Below, piece by piece: positions 40,064 to 50,970 of a DNA stretch of 64,000 bases (position 1 is the first letter of the stretch; the number at the start of each line of letters is the position of its first letter). The notes under the pieces were generated by a model, which saw only the letters and a program-made list of their open reading frames with translations, was not told the DNA's origin and ran no database searches. The position numbers were made by a program, and so were the translations under genes. The stretch comes from Oceanisphaera avium (GTDB lineage: Bacteria > Pseudomonadota > Gammaproteobacteria > Enterobacterales > Aeromonadaceae), in assembly GCF_002157875.1 (NCBI RefSeq), contig NZ_CP021376.1, positions 1,116,001 to 1,180,000 on the forward strand, given 5' to 3'.

Positions 40064-40594
40064 TTAGCAAGGCTCCACTTGTTCTAAAAAGGCCGCTAAG
40101 CTTGGCGCTAATATGCCCACACTACCTTTTCCTAACCGCTCAAGCTGAACTGCGCCACTGGCATTATCAAGGGTGATTAGCTTTTGTTCATCTCGACAGC
40201 TGGCTAAAAACCAGCTAGCGGGTAATTTAAGTTTTTCCATCATTAACTGATGGCCAATTTGATTTTGCTGCAAGCGATCAAAATCTTGCTCATTCCAAGG
40301 CTGTAATAAGGTAAAAAATAATCCTTTAAAACAGCCGTCAATGTTACCTGCAAAGTAGTGGCCAAAAAATGCACTCACATCTTCATGTACTGCCAGCTCA
40401 AGCGCCTCACCCACATTTAAAAAAGAACTCGCTTGGGGTTTTCGCCACGCCTGCCAGCCCACTTGGCCATTAAGGGCGGGCAATAAGGTGGCGGGTGAAG
40501 GATCCTCTGCATCATAAGCAATAAGCGGTATTCCTATTATTCGCCGTTGGCGGGCAAATAACTCGCTCAATGCGCTCACTACTTGATCTTGCAT
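40064..40594 (-). CDS. syd: SecY-interacting protein Syd
   Basis: Syd is a peripheral inner-membrane protein that binds SecY and may check the state of the translocon. The 176-aa product fits: an N-terminal LSELFARQRR, a central ALELAVHEDVSAFFGHYFAGNIDGCFKG and the C-terminal GSVGILAPSLAAFLEQVEPC. It is a single gene, convergent with the DUF2310 gene and divergent from queF; the syd/queF pair is the conserved arrangement in enterics. Confidence 0.94.
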   Translation of the reverse strand: MQDQVVSALSELFARQRRIIGIPLIAYDAEDPSPATLLPALNGQVGWQAWRKPQASSFLNVGEALELAVHEDVSAFFGHYFAGNIDGCFKGLFFTLLQPWNEQDFDRLQQNQIGHQLMMEKLKLPASWFLASCRDEQKLITLDNASGAVQLERLGKGSVGILAPSLAAFLEQVEPC

Positions 40595-40648
40595 GCTAAA
40601 GTCTCACAATAAAGGACGAACCTCTTATTCTACTCATTGGATCTTGAA

Positions 40649-41500
40649 ATGACACCCGAGCAAAAATATCAAGCCAGTCAGGCATTGGACGGCCTCTCTC
40701 TGGGCAAGCAAAGCAGTTATGTATGTGAATACGACGCCAGTTTATTACAAGGCGTCCCGCGCAGCCTCAATCGTGAAGACCTAGGCTTAACGTGCGACTC
40801 CCTGCCTTTTGCCGGAGAAGATGTATGGAATTTATATGAGTTATCTTGGCTTAATCAAAAAGGGAAACCGGTTGTGGCCATGGGTGAGATCCGCGTCCCC
40901 ATTACCAGTGTTAATCTTATCGAGTCAAAGTCATTTAAATTATATCTAAATAGCTTCAATCAAAGCCGCTTTGATAATTTAGAAGAAGTGAGTGCCATAT
41001 TAAGCCGAGATTTAACGCTCTGCGCTCAGGCACCGGTTAAAGTGAGCTTATATGACTTAAAAAATGCCCCTAGCCAATTTGGCATGTTATCCGGTGATTG
41101 CATTGATGAGCTTGATATTACAGTCGAGCATTACCAACCTCACCAAGCATTATTAACCAATATGACCGAACAGGCATGGGTAAGCGAAACGCTGCATTCT
41201 CATTTATTAAAGTCTAACTGCTTAGTGACTGAGCAACCGGACTGGGGCAGTATTATGATCCGTTACCAAGGGCCGCTGATTAAGCGCGAAGCACTTTTGC
41301 GCTATATCGTGTCTTTTCGCCAACACAATGAATTTCATGAACAATGCGTAGAGCGCATTTTTATGGACTTGCTCACCCATTGTCAGCCGAAAGAATTAAC
41401 CGTCTATGCCCGCTATACTCGCCGCGGTGGTTTAGATATTAACCCCTATCGCAGTAATGTGGCCGGTAAAGCGGCTAATGTGCGATTACAGCGCCAATAA
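40649..41500 (+). CDS. queF: NADPH-dependent 7-cyano-7-deazaguanine reductase
   Basis: QueF reduces preQ0 to preQ1 in queuosine synthesis. The 283-aa product is of the long, two-lobed E. coli type. The NADPH motif is [14 protein letters not shown], and the catalytic Cys and Asp are in [11 protein letters not shown] (spacing of seven, as Cys190/Asp197 of E. coli). Later blocks are [10 protein letters not shown] and [21 protein letters not shown] at 40649 is chosen; an in-frame TTG four codons upstream is unlikely. Other queuosine genes are not in the window. Confidence 0.95.
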   Translation: MTPEQKYQASQALDGLSLGKQSSYVCEYDASLLQGVPRSLNREDLGLTCDSLPFAGEDVWNLYELSWLNQKGKPVVAMGEIRVPITSVNLIESKSFKLYLNSFNQSRFDNLEEVSAILSRDLTLCAQAPVKVSLYDLKNAPSQFGMLSGDCIDELDITVEHYQPHQALLTNMTEQAWVSETLHSHLLKSNCLVTEQPDWGSIMIRYQGPLIKREALLRYIVSFRQHNEFHEQCVERIFMDLLTHCQPKELTVYARYTRRGGLDINPYRSNVAGKAANVRLQRQ

Positions 41501-41704
41501 ACTTTCTTACTTAATAACCCGCAGTATCGACACTCCCCCTTAACGAGACCTTAGCTGCTGCGGGCGATAACTGATTTAGCGCTGAGTTACCCGACACTTA
41601 GCGCGGGTAAATTTTAGCGACTCGCCGCTCACGCAATTCTTCAATCGCCTCACCTTTATGCTAGACTCTCAAGCTTTTCGTCTCTTGTATCGGCGTATGT
41701 AATT

Positions 41705-43959
41705 GTGATCTTATCTGTTGCCGTTTTGGTGTCACATTTGGCAGGTGCACCTGTATTATCGCCTCAGCAAACTGACTCTAGTGTATTACAACAAGCACAA
41801 CAGCTGATGCTTAGTGAGCCTCAAGCGTGTGTGGCACTCACTCAGCGTTTTTTACAGCGCAAAGAAATAGATCCCGCACAGCTGGTGAATTCTCGACAAG
41901 AATTTGATCACCAAGCCATGAACAAACACTACCGCTCGCGCGAGCAAAGTTTAACGGCTTGGCAAATTCAAACCTTGTGTCTTGCCAATCAAGGTCTGTT
42001 AGACACGGCGCTTACTAGCCTTGATCAAGGTATTAAACTGGCTAAGCGCTACCGCCATCTTGATAGCCAAGCCGCCAGTTTCATGATCAAAGCCAAACTG
42101 GCCCTAGAAAAGCACCAAGGCGCTGCAGCCAAGCAGTGGCTTGATAAAGCAAAAAAATTAATCAGCCCCGATTCAGATTTTTTATTACACAACGCTTGGC
42201 TACTGCTAAAGGCCAGCAGCTTGTTACAACAGCACAAATTAGAAGAGGCGCGCCAACTCTTTGAACAAGCGCGCATGCAAGCCCAAAAACAGCCACACCC
42301 TCAGCAGCAAGCTTGGGCTAATTATTTATTAGCTGACTATTATCAATTACTACAACAAGATGAATTAGCGGTATCTCACTATATTGAGACTTTAAATTTA
42401 CTGGGTCAGCAGCAACATTATTATTTAAAAGCCATAGCGGCAGAAAAAACCGCCACCCTAAAAGCTGAACTTGGCCAGCATCAACAAGCCATGGATTATG
42501 CTAATTTGGCCACCAGTGAATTTGAATTACTGGATAATCGTCAGTTACTGATTGGCTCTTTATTAAATTTAGGACGGGTCACGCGTACCAGTACTCAAGA
42601 TGCCAGCTTAGCGTTAGTGTATTTTTTTAATGCCCTAGATTTAGCAAAAACTCGCGGTGACAGTGAGCTATTAGCCCAACTCTATTTAGAAATAGGTCAT
42701 AGCTATCGCTTACTCGATAATCGCCAAGAAGCTCATCAATATCTTATTTATGCTAAAGAGCGCTTTAAGCATCATGGCAATACACCCCAACACATTGATG
42801 CGCTACACCAACTCGGTCAGCTTTATTTAGCACAACAAGAGCAAGGCTTAGCCTTACTACAATTTGAACAAGCGCTCACACTGGCAAAACGCAGCCAAGA
42901 TAGTCCTCGTTTAATTGAAAGCCATCGTCTATTAGCTCATTTATATGAGCTAAGTCACAACCCGTCTCAAGCACTGATACACCATAAAGCTTTTCACGAT
43001 TACTTTGCTAAAGACAGTCAGCTAAATCAGCTACTGACGCAAAGTCTGGTACAAGATAAAGAGCAACAATTACAGCAAGAGCGAGCCGTTGCTGCTTTAC
43101 AAAATAAATCTCAAAGCTTGCGCCAAGATAGGCGCGCATTATCAGTGGTGACCGCTGGCTTAGCGATTTTATTGCCGCTATTTATGGTGATGTATTGGCG
43201 AAAACGCAAACACAGTCATCATCTGGTACAGCAAAACTTTGCTCTCAGCCGCTCGTTATTATTAGAGTCTAGAACCGGGCTGCCTAATTGGCGCCAGCTC
43301 ATGGTGCGCTTACCTAAAGAGATGAGTAAGAGCCAGCTGCGCTCTGAGCAATGGTATTTAGATGAGGCACAAGCACAGCCTTTTAACGATAAAATCTATT
43401 ATCTGTTAATCCATGTGCCTTTTATGGTGGACTTAAATGAGCGATTAGGGCTGATTGCTGCCAGTCAGCTGCAACAAGAGCTGGGCCTGTATTTACACGG
43501 GCGTATTCACCCCCAAGCACGTTTATATGACTTACGAGAGGGGCAATTCATGTATGTTATCTCTCAGCGTCAAGTTAGCTCTTTAAGCCAAACGTTAGCG
43601 AATATTGAGCATATGTTTTTGGAGTTTCCAAGCCACTATCACTTAAACAGGCGCCTCGCCATTGGTATTATTGGTCATCCTTTCTTGCCTAAAGCCCCCG
43701 AGCATTAGATGATATGCGCATGGGGGATATTTTATATTTAGCCATGGCTGCGGCTCATCAAATAAGCCAAGTAACACACGAGCGAGCCTGGGTTGAATTA
43801 TTAGCATTGGATTGTCAGCAGGCCGCATTTTTTAATGGTGATATTCGCGAGTGCTGTATTCAAGCTATTCTCAAGGGGTTGGTCAAAGTAAACTGCTCTC
43901 ATAAAAAGCACGCCATCGATTGGCAAGCATTAGCTCCAAAGCGAATTACACACCATTAA
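41705..43959 (+). pseudogene. TPR protein with degenerate GGDEF domain, frame broken near its end
   Basis: The first frame (41705-43708) encodes a signal-like start, a long tetratricopeptide array (about residues 80-430), a coiled coil, one membrane segment (VVTAGLAILLPLFMVMYW) and a cytoplasmic GGDEF-like fold. Its signatures are eroded (SRTGLPNWRQL; YDLREGQF in place of GGDEF), so it is probably not a cyclase. It stops at 43708. The rest (LDDMRMGDILYLAMAAAHQ to 43959) is in another frame. One more C in the run of five at 43695-43699 would join them (KAPRALDD), giving about 750 aa. A base-call error is likelier than a true break. The start is a GTG. A diguanylate cyclase gene follows 37 bp on. 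Confidence 0.78.
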
Positions 43960-43996
43960 TTTATCTGGCGACCTATATAGGCGCTAAGGGTAATAC

Positions 43997-45496
43997 ATGA
44001 AAAACCTAGATGATCAATTGATGTTAAAAGAATTAGCATCGGTGATCGCTCGTTTAGAAGCTGTTCTCACTGGCTTAAAAAACCCCGAAGCTCCGTCGAC
44101 GCTTATCGATGAGCCCGCGACTAGCGGGCTCTTAAGCCAATGGCAAAAGTTATTTTACGCCTCTAGGGCAACGTCTGATAATTCAGTGCACTATGCAGCG
44201 CATCTAAGCGATGAATTTGAACAACAGCTACTGCGCTTACAAAATAGCCACCATAAATTAACCCGTTTATATCAACACCGCCACGACAAGCTGCGTGAGG
44301 CAGCAAGCACACTTTATGAGTCCGGTGCCTGCCCAACTCAAGGCCAAGAGCTGTGCCATGCCATTCAACAAGGGGGCGCGAGTCATCAAGAACAATTAGG
44401 TAAATTACTGGACTTATACCAAACCGCCCTCGATATTCTTATTACTGAAGATAAGCAGCATGAAGCACAGCAGCTGCAATTATGCTCTCGCTTACAACAA
44501 CTTGTTCAAGAGTTACATTTTTCAGGACCGGTCGGCCAAGAGCTCACCAAGATCCGCCGCCAATTGCTACACACACTGCCTAGAGAAGAGCTCCCAAAAT
44601 TATGTGTGCGCTTAATTGATCTCACCATCGAGGGCATACGCTATGAGCGAAAAAATACAAAGCAGTTTTTAGCCAAGCTAGACACTCGTTTAGAAAACGC
44701 CCATCACTATGCGAAACACACCCATGATGATGGCCATACGCTCTATGAAGCACACCGCCAGCAAAGTGGCCATATCAGCCATGAGCTCAGCAATATTGAG
44801 CAACATCTAGCGGGCCAACAAGATAAAAAGTTATTAGCCACAATCGCGCAGCACACCAACAATATTAAGCAAATTTTATCGCACAATGAGCACTTAGTGG
44901 CCAATGAGCAGCGACTAGTAAGCCGCATGGCAGAAATGGCGAAACAAATAGCCGATATAAAAAAAGAAGCCAACCATTTCCAACAACAACTTCATGCCCA
45001 AAATGATAAGCTGTTTATCGACAGTTTAACGCAAATTTATAACCGAGCCGGCATGGATCAACGGCTTGAACTCGAATATCGTCAATGGCTACGCGACGGA
45101 CATCCGCTGTGCATCGCCCTCTTGGATATCGACTACTTTAAGGGAATAAATGATAAATATGGACATCTGGCAGGCGATAAAGCGCTGCGCATGATTGCGA
45201 GAACCTTACAAAAAACCTTACGTGAAAGTGACTTTGTCGCCCGTTTTGGCGGCGAAGAGTTCACTGTACTATTAAAAAATATCGACCGCGATAACCTAGA
45301 TACGCCATTACAAAAACTACGCGAGCAGGTAAAAAGCATCCCTTTTCGCTTTAAAGAACAAGCCGTCACTATCACTATTTCCGTGGGCGCAACGCTATTT
45401 TTAACAGGCGATAGCATTAACTCTGCCTTTGAGCGCGCCGATCAGGCGCTTTATCAAGCAAAACATGCGGGTCGCGATCAAATAGTGATAAATTGA
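43997..45496 (+). CDS. Diguanylate cyclase
   Basis: A 499-aa soluble protein. Residues 1 to about 320 are helical and rich in Gln, His and Leu, likely a coiled-coil signalling region without a named sensor; the segment just before the catalytic domain (AEMAKQIADIKKEANHFQQQL) is a coiled coil. The GGDEF domain (about 335-499) has SLTQIYNRAGMDQRL, DIDYFKGINDKYGHLAGDKAL and the active site GGEEF at 418-422. An inhibitory I-site RxxD (RESD, 409-412) lies five residues before it, so product inhibition is expected. It probably makes cyclic-di-GMP. It may be co-expressed with the TPR gene upstream. Confidence 0.9.
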   Translation: MKNLDDQLMLKELASVIARLEAVLTGLKNPEAPSTLIDEPATSGLLSQWQKLFYASRATSDNSVHYAAHLSDEFEQQLLRLQNSHHKLTRLYQHRHDKLREAASTLYESGACPTQGQELCHAIQQGGASHQEQLGKLLDLYQTALDILITEDKQHEAQQLQLCSRLQQLVQELHFSGPVGQELTKIRRQLLHTLPREELPKLCVRLIDLTIEGIRYERKNTKQFLAKLDTRLENAHHYAKHTHDDGHTLYEAHRQQSGHISHELSNIEQHLAGQQDKKLLATIAQHTNNIKQILSHNEHLVANEQRLVSRMAEMAKQIADIKKEANHFQQQLHAQNDKLFIDSLTQIYNRAGMDQRLELEYRQWLRDGHPLCIALLDIDYFKGINDKYGHLAGDKALRMIARTLQKTLRESDFVARFGGEEFTVLLKNIDRDNLDTPLQKLREQVKSIPFRFKEQAVTITISVGATLFLTGDSINSAFERADQALYQAKHAGRDQIVIN

Positions 45497-45521
45497 TCTT
45501 ACTAACATTTAGAGAACGCTA

Positions 45522-46874
45522 ATGATTACTCATATAAATCCGGTTGGCAGTATGAATTTACTGTCTCAAATTGAAGTGGATAACCTTAAAAAATCGGCCC
45601 GGGGCAACTTATATCAATTATTTCGTAATTGTGCGTTAGCCGTTTTAAACTCTGGCAGCCTTACCGATGACTCTAAAGAAATCCTCGACCGCTATACCGA
45701 CTTTGATATTAATGTCATCCGCCGTGAGCGCGGCGTAAAGCTTGAGTTATTTAATCCACCCGGCCATGCCTTTGTGGACGGTGAAATAATTCGTGGTATT
45801 CAAGACCACCTGTTCTCTGTGCTACGCGATATTATTTATGTCGATAGCAAGCTGCAATTTGAAGCCCATTGCGATCTTAATTCTGCCCAACTAACTGACT
45901 TAGTGTTCTCCATTTTACGTAACGCGGCTACCGTTCACCCCGGTGCCGAGCCTAACTTAGCGGTGTGCTGGGGCGGGCATTCAATCTCGGCCGTTGAATA
46001 TCAATATACCCGTCAAGTAGGCAATGAGCTGGGTCTTCGCGATATGAACATTTGCACTGGCTGTGGGCCAGGCGCCATGGAAGGCCCAATGAAAGGGGCA
46101 GCGGTGGGCCATGCAAAACAAAGAGCCACTGGCAGCCGTTATATTGGCTTAACCGAGCCCTCCATTATTGCCGCCGAGCCGCCGAATCCGATTGTTAATG
46201 AGCTGGTGATCTTGCCCGATATTGAAAAACGTTTAGAAGCCTTTGTGCGCATCGGCCACGGCATTATTGTGTTTCCAGGCGGCGTGGGCACGGCCGAAGA
46301 AATTTTATATATCTTAGGCATTATGTTACATCCTGAAAATCGTAATCAGCCAATGCCTATTATTTTTACTGGCCCTAAAGAAAGTGAAGATTACTTTCGA
46401 AGCTTAGATGATTTTATTGGCAGCACCTTAGGCGTCGATGCCCAGGCTTTGTATCAAATTATTATCGATAACCCCGCCGAAGTGGCGCGGCGAGTCAAAA
46501 GTGCCATGCCGCTGGTTCGGGATTATCGCAAGTCCATAGGTGATGCTTACTCTTTTAACTGGTCTTTACATATTGAGCCCGAGTTTCAACTGCCGTTTGT
46601 GCCTGATCACACTAATATGGCCAACCTTAATCTAAACCGTGAGCAACCTCCCCAGCAATTAGCCGCCAATTTACGCCGTGCTTTTTCTGGCATAGTGGCA
46701 GGTAACGTAAAAGAAAGTGGCGTTAAGGCGATTGAACAGTTTGGTCCTTTCTTGCTCAATGGTGAGCCAGAAATGATGCACATGATGGATAAATTGCTCC
46801 AACAGTTTGTTGAGCAAGGGCGCATGAAGTTACCCGGCACCACTTACGTACCTTGCTATCGCATTAATCGCTAA
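45522..46874 (+). CDS. ppnN: Pyrimidine/purine nucleotide 5'-monophosphate nucleosidase
   Basis: PpnN (YgdH) cleaves nucleoside monophosphates to a base and ribose 5-phosphate and is activated by (p)ppGpp in E. coli. The 450-aa product has the N-terminal regulatory part ([41 protein letters not shown]), a Rossmann LOG domain with CWGGHSI and the nucleotide motif [16 protein letters not shown], and the C-terminal domain [25 protein letters not shown]. It follows the cyclase by 25 bp and precedes xni, the enteric order. Confidence 0.96.
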   Translation: MITHINPVGSMNLLSQIEVDNLKKSARGNLYQLFRNCALAVLNSGSLTDDSKEILDRYTDFDINVIRRERGVKLELFNPPGHAFVDGEIIRGIQDHLFSVLRDIIYVDSKLQFEAHCDLNSAQLTDLVFSILRNAATVHPGAEPNLAVCWGGHSISAVEYQYTRQVGNELGLRDMNICTGCGPGAMEGPMKGAAVGHAKQRATGSRYIGLTEPSIIAAEPPNPIVNELVILPDIEKRLEAFVRIGHGIIVFPGGVGTAEEILYILGIMLHPENRNQPMPIIFTGPKESEDYFRSLDDFIGSTLGVDAQALYQIIIDNPAEVARRVKSAMPLVRDYRKSIGDAYSFNWSLHIEPEFQLPFVPDHTNMANLNLNREQPPQQLAANLRRAFSGIVAGNVKESGVKAIEQFGPFLLNGEPEMMHMMDKLLQQFVEQGRMKLPGTTYVPCYRINR

Positions 46875-46885
46875 GCCCGCGTGCC

Positions 46886-47674
46886 ATGCAACTGTTGATT
46901 TTAGATGCGCTCAATTTAATTCGCCGCCTGTATGCGGTACATGAGCAACGCCATACCGATAGTCAAGCCGCCCTGGCCGCCACCAGTGCGTCCTTAATTC
47001 ATGCGGCTCGCCGTTTGTTACACCAGTTTAAACCCAGCCATGTAGTGGCGGTATTTGATGGGGCACCGCAAGGGTTTAGGCATCATCTTTATCCCGAATA
47101 CAAAGCCAACCGTAGCCCCATGCCCGAGCCTCTTGCGAATTATTTAACGCAACTGCAGCAGGATTTATGGGGCTTAGGAATTGATGCCCTACTTTCGGAT
47201 ACCGATGAAGCAGACGATCTGATTGCCACCTTAGCCTATACCTTAAGCCAACATAATAAACCCAGTGTGATCGTCTCCACTGACCAAGGGTTTTGCCAAT
47301 TACTTAACACCAATATTCAGTTATGGGATCACTTTAAACAGCAAGCGCTCACTCAGCCTTTAGCAGAGCAGCGTTTTCAGTTATCGGTATCTCAGTTAGT
47401 AGACTACTGGGCGCTCACGGGCGTGTCGGGCAGTAATATTAAAGGCGTACCCGGTATTGGTGCCAAGCGCGCCTTAGCGCTATTACACCAAGCAGGCAGC
47501 CTAGATGCCCTACTTAGCGCTCATCCGGCCTCGTTAAGCAAAGCGCACCAAGCGGTTCTTGTCCATCGCGAGCAAGCTTTGCTAGCAAGACAATTAGTAA
47601 AACTTGCCACTGACGTTGAGCTGGGTTTTAACTTACAAGATCTGCGCTATCACACTTCGACTAACCGCTCATAG
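46886..47674 (+). CDS. xni: Flap endonuclease Xni (exonuclease IX)
   Basis: A 262-aa 5' nuclease of the FEN family, related to the polymerase I N-terminal domain. Metal-binding acidic residues appear in LLILDALNLIRR, VVAVFDGA, DTDEADDLIATLA and STDQGFCQLL; the helix-hairpin-helix is GVPGIGAKRALALL. In E. coli Xni lacks one metal-ligand aspartate and keeps flap endonuclease activity. The start lies 12 bp after ppnN, so the two are likely co-transcribed. No strong ribosome site is visible. Confidence 0.93.
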   Translation: MQLLILDALNLIRRLYAVHEQRHTDSQAALAATSASLIHAARRLLHQFKPSHVVAVFDGAPQGFRHHLYPEYKANRSPMPEPLANYLTQLQQDLWGLGIDALLSDTDEADDLIATLAYTLSQHNKPSVIVSTDQGFCQLLNTNIQLWDHFKQQALTQPLAEQRFQLSVSQLVDYWALTGVSGSNIKGVPGIGAKRALALLHQAGSLDALLSAHPASLSKAHQAVLVHREQALLARQLVKLATDVELGFNLQDLRYHTSTNRS

Positions 47675-47740
47675 CTCAGCCTTAACTAAGCTGCTATAAC
47701 AACTGCGTATTTACCTTACTCTCTCAGACGGAGCTCTCAC

Positions 47741-48748
47741 ATGACGCAACGCAGCATTACCGTGCTACCTGGGGATGGTATTGGCCCCAGCATAGTCGCG
47801 GCCGCCATTAAAATTTTAGATGCCGCAGGCTGCCAGTTTCAATATGACTACGCCGATGCTGGCTTAAGCGCCCTAGAAAAATACGGCGAGTTACTTCCTC
47901 AAACAACGCTAGATTTAATTGCTAAAAATAAAGTCGCCCTAAAAGGCCCGCTCACCACCCCTATCGGTGGCGGTTTTACTTCAATTAATGTGACGTTGCG
48001 CAAGCACTTTAACCTATATGCCAATCTGCGCCCTGTGGTGTCTTTTGCTGGCACACAAAGTCGTTTTGAAAATATCGACATTATCACCATTCGCGAGAAT
48101 ACCGAGGGCATGTACTCTGGTGCCGGCCAAACGCGCGCCCTTGATAACAGCAGCGCCGAAGCCATGAGTATCATTACCCATGAAGGGGCTGAGCGCATTA
48201 GCGAATTTGCTTATCAGTTAGCAGTAAAAGAGGGACGAAAAAAAGTCACTATCGTTCACAAAGCCAACATCCTAAAGTCCACTTCGGGTCTATTTTTAGA
48301 AGTGGCGCGCGAAGTTGCGCTACGTTATCCCCAGATTGAAACCAATGAGATGATAGTGGATGCAGTGTGCATGAACTTGGTCATGTATCCAGAGCGCTTT
48401 GATATTATTGTGACCACCAACTTATTTGGCGATATTATCTCCGACTTATGTGCCGGCTTAATTGGCGGTTTAGGCATGGCGCCAGGCGCCAATATTGGTA
48501 AAGAAGTGGCTATTTTTGAAGCCGTACACGGCTCGGCACCCGATATTGCCGGACAAAATATTGCCAATCCTTGCTCGGTAATTTTAGCCGCTATCCAACT
48601 GCTTGAGCATCTTAATATGCAAGACCAAGCCGAGCTTATTCGCGCTGCTATTAAAAAAACACTGGCTCAGGGTAAAACCATAACTCAAGACTTAAGCGGC
48701 AGTGCCAGTACTACTGAGTTTACCGACGCCATTATTGCCAATCTTTAG
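47741..48748 (+). CDS. Isocitrate dehydrogenase (probably NAD-dependent)
   Basis: A 335-aa member of the isocitrate/isopropylmalate dehydrogenase family, much closer in length and motifs to the NAD-type mitochondrial subunit than to the 416-aa NADP enzyme Icd. It has [12 protein letters not shown] at the start, [13 protein letters not shown], the substrate motif [32 protein letters not shown] and [27 protein letters not shown]. The coenzyme is inferred from overall resemblance. An isopropylmalate or homoisocitrate enzyme cannot be fully excluded, but no leu genes lie nearby. A GGAG site precedes the ATG, and a terminator follows. Confidence 0.85.
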   Translation: MTQRSITVLPGDGIGPSIVAAAIKILDAAGCQFQYDYADAGLSALEKYGELLPQTTLDLIAKNKVALKGPLTTPIGGGFTSINVTLRKHFNLYANLRPVVSFAGTQSRFENIDIITIRENTEGMYSGAGQTRALDNSSAEAMSIITHEGAERISEFAYQLAVKEGRKKVTIVHKANILKSTSGLFLEVAREVALRYPQIETNEMIVDAVCMNLVMYPERFDIIVTTNLFGDIISDLCAGLIGGLGMAPGANIGKEVAIFEAVHGSAPDIAGQNIANPCSVILAAIQLLEHLNMQDQAELIRAAIKKTLAQGKTITQDLSGSASTTEFTDAIIANL

Positions 48749-48770
48749 CGCCTAATGGCTTATTTTATGA

Positions 48771-48788
48771 GGGTCGAAAGGCCCTTTT
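48771..48788 (+). terminator. Intrinsic terminator of the isocitrate dehydrogenase gene
   Basis: GGGTC and GGCCC pair (one G-T) around a GAAA tetraloop and are followed by TTTT, 23 bp after the stop codon. Confidence 0.65.
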
Positions 48789-48906
48789 GCCTATAAAAAA
48801 TACTGCTTAGTTCAGCCTTTACTTCTTTCAAGCCCGACTATAGTTAGTGAGCAATGTCATGGCGATGTTTGTCATCTGCAAGCGACTCACATTAAAGAGG
48901 TAGGCT

Positions 48907-49419
48907 ATGGACAGTCGAAAGGTTGGGCAAGTATTAATACTATTAAGCAGTGTGAGTAGCGCAAGCTATGGCTTTGAAGAGTCTGTCCAAACTAATAGCC
49001 ATCTATCGGAGCCGGCGCGCTCAGTTTCCAGCCCGCCAGCTGACACACCAGCTTTAAGTCGCCCTGCTTTTTGGTCATTTACGCCAAAAAGCCTCACCTT
49101 CACCCACAGCAACTTACTGACTCGCTTATCTGATCGCTATCAACTTAATCTAGAATTTAGCCCCAGCGAAGTAAACGCCAAGCCTAATTTTAACGCCTAT
49201 CCAAGTTACCAACTAAGTAGCCAAAGCTCGCTAGGCTTTTCGTTTAATCATTTTCGCCCGCGCTTTAATTTTGAGCGCGCAGGCCTACAAACCTCGCTCC
49301 ACTTTCGCGGTGATGGCGTTAAACTAAATTTTCGCCCCACCGCTATTAGCAAACAATTAGAGTTTGATGTAAAAATTAGCGATGACGAATCACGACTAGA
49401 TTTAACCTATCGTTACTAA
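48907..49419 (+). CDS. Hypothetical exported protein
   Basis: I do not recognise this 170-aa protein. It begins with a signal peptide-like stretch (VGQVLILLSSVSSASYGFE). A Ser/Pro-rich linker follows, then a region of alternating polar and aromatic residues (YQLNLEFSPSE, SSLGFSFNHFRPRFNFERA, LQTSLHFRGDGVKLNFRP, LEFDVKISDDESRLDLTYRY). The alternation and final Tyr suggest an outer-membrane or periplasmic beta-strand protein; this is an inference. An AAAGAGGT ribosome site precedes the ATG. It is a single gene with a terminator. Confidence 0.7.
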   Translation: MDSRKVGQVLILLSSVSSASYGFEESVQTNSHLSEPARSVSSPPADTPALSRPAFWSFTPKSLTFTHSNLLTRLSDRYQLNLEFSPSEVNAKPNFNAYPSYQLSSQSSLGFSFNHFRPRFNFERAGLQTSLHFRGDGVKLNFRPTAISKQLEFDVKISDDESRLDLTYRY

Positions 49420-49440
49420 AGCGACGCGCTATCACTTAAA

Positions 49441-49472
49441 AAAGCACCGAGCCTATTAACAGCTCGGTGCTT
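49441..49472. terminator. Terminator between the exported protein gene and rlmM
   Basis: AAAGCACCGAGC pairs with GCTCGGTGCTT around a nine-base loop. The flanking A and T tracts are short, but the stem is long and serves two convergent genes. Confidence 0.75.
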
Positions 49473-49496
49473 GAGTGACCACTGAATACGGCGAAA

Positions 49497-50588
49497 CTAG
49501 TCCTTAGGGATCAGTTTCGCTACTTTAAAGGGGCGATAGACATGGACGGTAATTTCTTCGCGGTCGTGATACAGCTGCTTAGCTTGAATATGAAAACCAC
49601 CCAGCACGGCTAACTTAGTTTTGAGTTGTTCCAAATTGTGCAAGGCTTCGGCGTAGCGTTTTTTCATTGGCAATTTAAGATTAAAAATAGCCTCTTGGCA
49701 ATTTTCTTCTACTAACCATGCCGCCATAATGGACACCACCCGAGCGGGTTTTTCTACCATGTCCGACACCAGCCAGTAAGTGTTTTGTCGCGCCGGACGC
49801 CAGCTAAAGGCATCATCTTTATAATGTTTCACTTGGCCGGTATCCATTAATTTGGCATCCATGGCATTGTGATCTACGGCCGTTACCATCATATCGCGAC
49901 TCACTAGCTGATGGGTCCAGCCACCGGGAGCGGCGCATAAGTCCACGGCGCGCATGCCAGAGGTTAAGCGTAATTCCCATTCATGGCGCGGAATAAACAC
50001 ATGAAAAGCCTCTTCTAACTTTAGGCTTGAGCGACTCGGTGAGTCAGAGGCAAAACGCAGTCGCGGTATCCCCATATGAAAGGGTGAATTATTAAAAGAA
50101 TAAGAATAACCTAACAAGGCATGGTTATTAGCTAAGAAGAACAAATGCAGCACTGGGCGGTTATTCATTTCTTGGCGGGTTAACAAACCTTTAGCGCGCA
50201 GCGCTTGGCGCATAGGTACAGTAAATTTACGACAAAAACGAGACAGCTCTTTGCCATCATTAGTGTCTGGCGTTTCTACCCGAATATCTCCACATAACTC
50301 CATGCCCGCAGCCGCTTCTAATAAAGGAGCAATACGGTCATCGAGCGGTAAGTCTTGCACTTGTGCATGCACCACTAACATTTGGCGGGCAAAAATCAGC
50401 TCACGAAATAATAATTTTCGCGCTATCAGATCCGCATCGTCTTCGCCAAAACACTCATAGATCACATAGCCGCTATCGTCCTTGGCACGAGCAAAACCTG
50501 GGCAGCCCATTTGGCTCGCCTTGTCTTGAATTTCCGCTGCCGCCTCTTTTTCAAACCCAGGACGGCAATATATTAGTAACTGTTTCAT
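49497..50588 (-). CDS. rlmM: 23S rRNA 2'-O-ribose C2498 methyltransferase
   Basis: RlmM methylates C2498 of 23S rRNA before 50S assembly. The 363-aa product has an N-terminal THUMP-like part ([20 protein letters not shown]) and a Rossmann methyltransferase domain with the SAM-binding [15 protein letters not shown], followed by [21 protein letters not shown] and [11 protein letters not shown], which carry the expected catalytic Lys/Asp set. ATG at 50588 gives the E. coli start. It lies downstream of ygdD; with ygdD's frame restored the genes share one base (TGATG). Confidence 0.95.
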   Translation of the reverse strand: MKQLLIYCRPGFEKEAAAEIQDKASQMGCPGFARAKDDSGYVIYECFGEDDADLIARKLLFRELIFARQMLVVHAQVQDLPLDDRIAPLLEAAAGMELCGDIRVETPDTNDGKELSRFCRKFTVPMRQALRAKGLLTRQEMNNRPVLHLFFLANNHALLGYSYSFNNSPFHMGIPRLRFASDSPSRSSLKLEEAFHVFIPRHEWELRLTSGMRAVDLCAAPGGWTHQLVSRDMMVTAVDHNAMDAKLMDTGQVKHYKDDAFSWRPARQNTYWLVSDMVEKPARVVSIMAAWLVEENCQEAIFNLKLPMKKRYAEALHNLEQLKTKLAVLGGFHIQAKQLYHDREEITVHVYRPFKVAKLIPKD

Positions 50589-50970
50589 CAAGACCTCAAC
50601 CAAGTGCGACCGGCCAGCAATAGGCTAAACCATCCCGCCATAAAACACCCACCCCCAGTGGCGTGAGCCATGCTAATCCTTTAGTGCCCAATAACACCAA
50701 GGCATAAATACTGCCGCTAAATAACAGCGTACCCAGTATAAAAAATATCACTGTCCAGTGCAGTGCTGTTACCGGTTTAATTCGCAGCGCCAATACCACT
50801 ACTAATAAGGCGAGAGCATGAATAAATTGGTATTGCACTCCAGTATTAAAAGCCGATACCAAGGCAGGCTCTACGCCGCTGGCACTGAGGCCATGAGCAC
50901 CATAGGCTCCCAAAGCGGTGGCTGTTAAACCAAACAGCGCCGCCAGATAAAACGCAAAATTAGTGAGCAA
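50588..50970 (-). pseudogene. ygdD: DUF423 membrane protein YgdD, frame shifted near its end
   Basis: A small inner-membrane protein of the DUF423 family, with three or four hydrophobic segments and the motif ALGAYGAHGL; function unknown. As read, it follows the family to LAWLTPLG, then goes off into an unrelated tail and stops at 50596. One more C in the run of five at 50652-50656 (plus strand) restores a family-like end with [15 protein letters not shown] and a stop that overlaps the rlmM ATG by one base. That gives about 127 aa, against 131 in E. coli. This double fit points to a sequence error. The start is a TTG with GAGGAA upstream. Confidence 0.82.
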
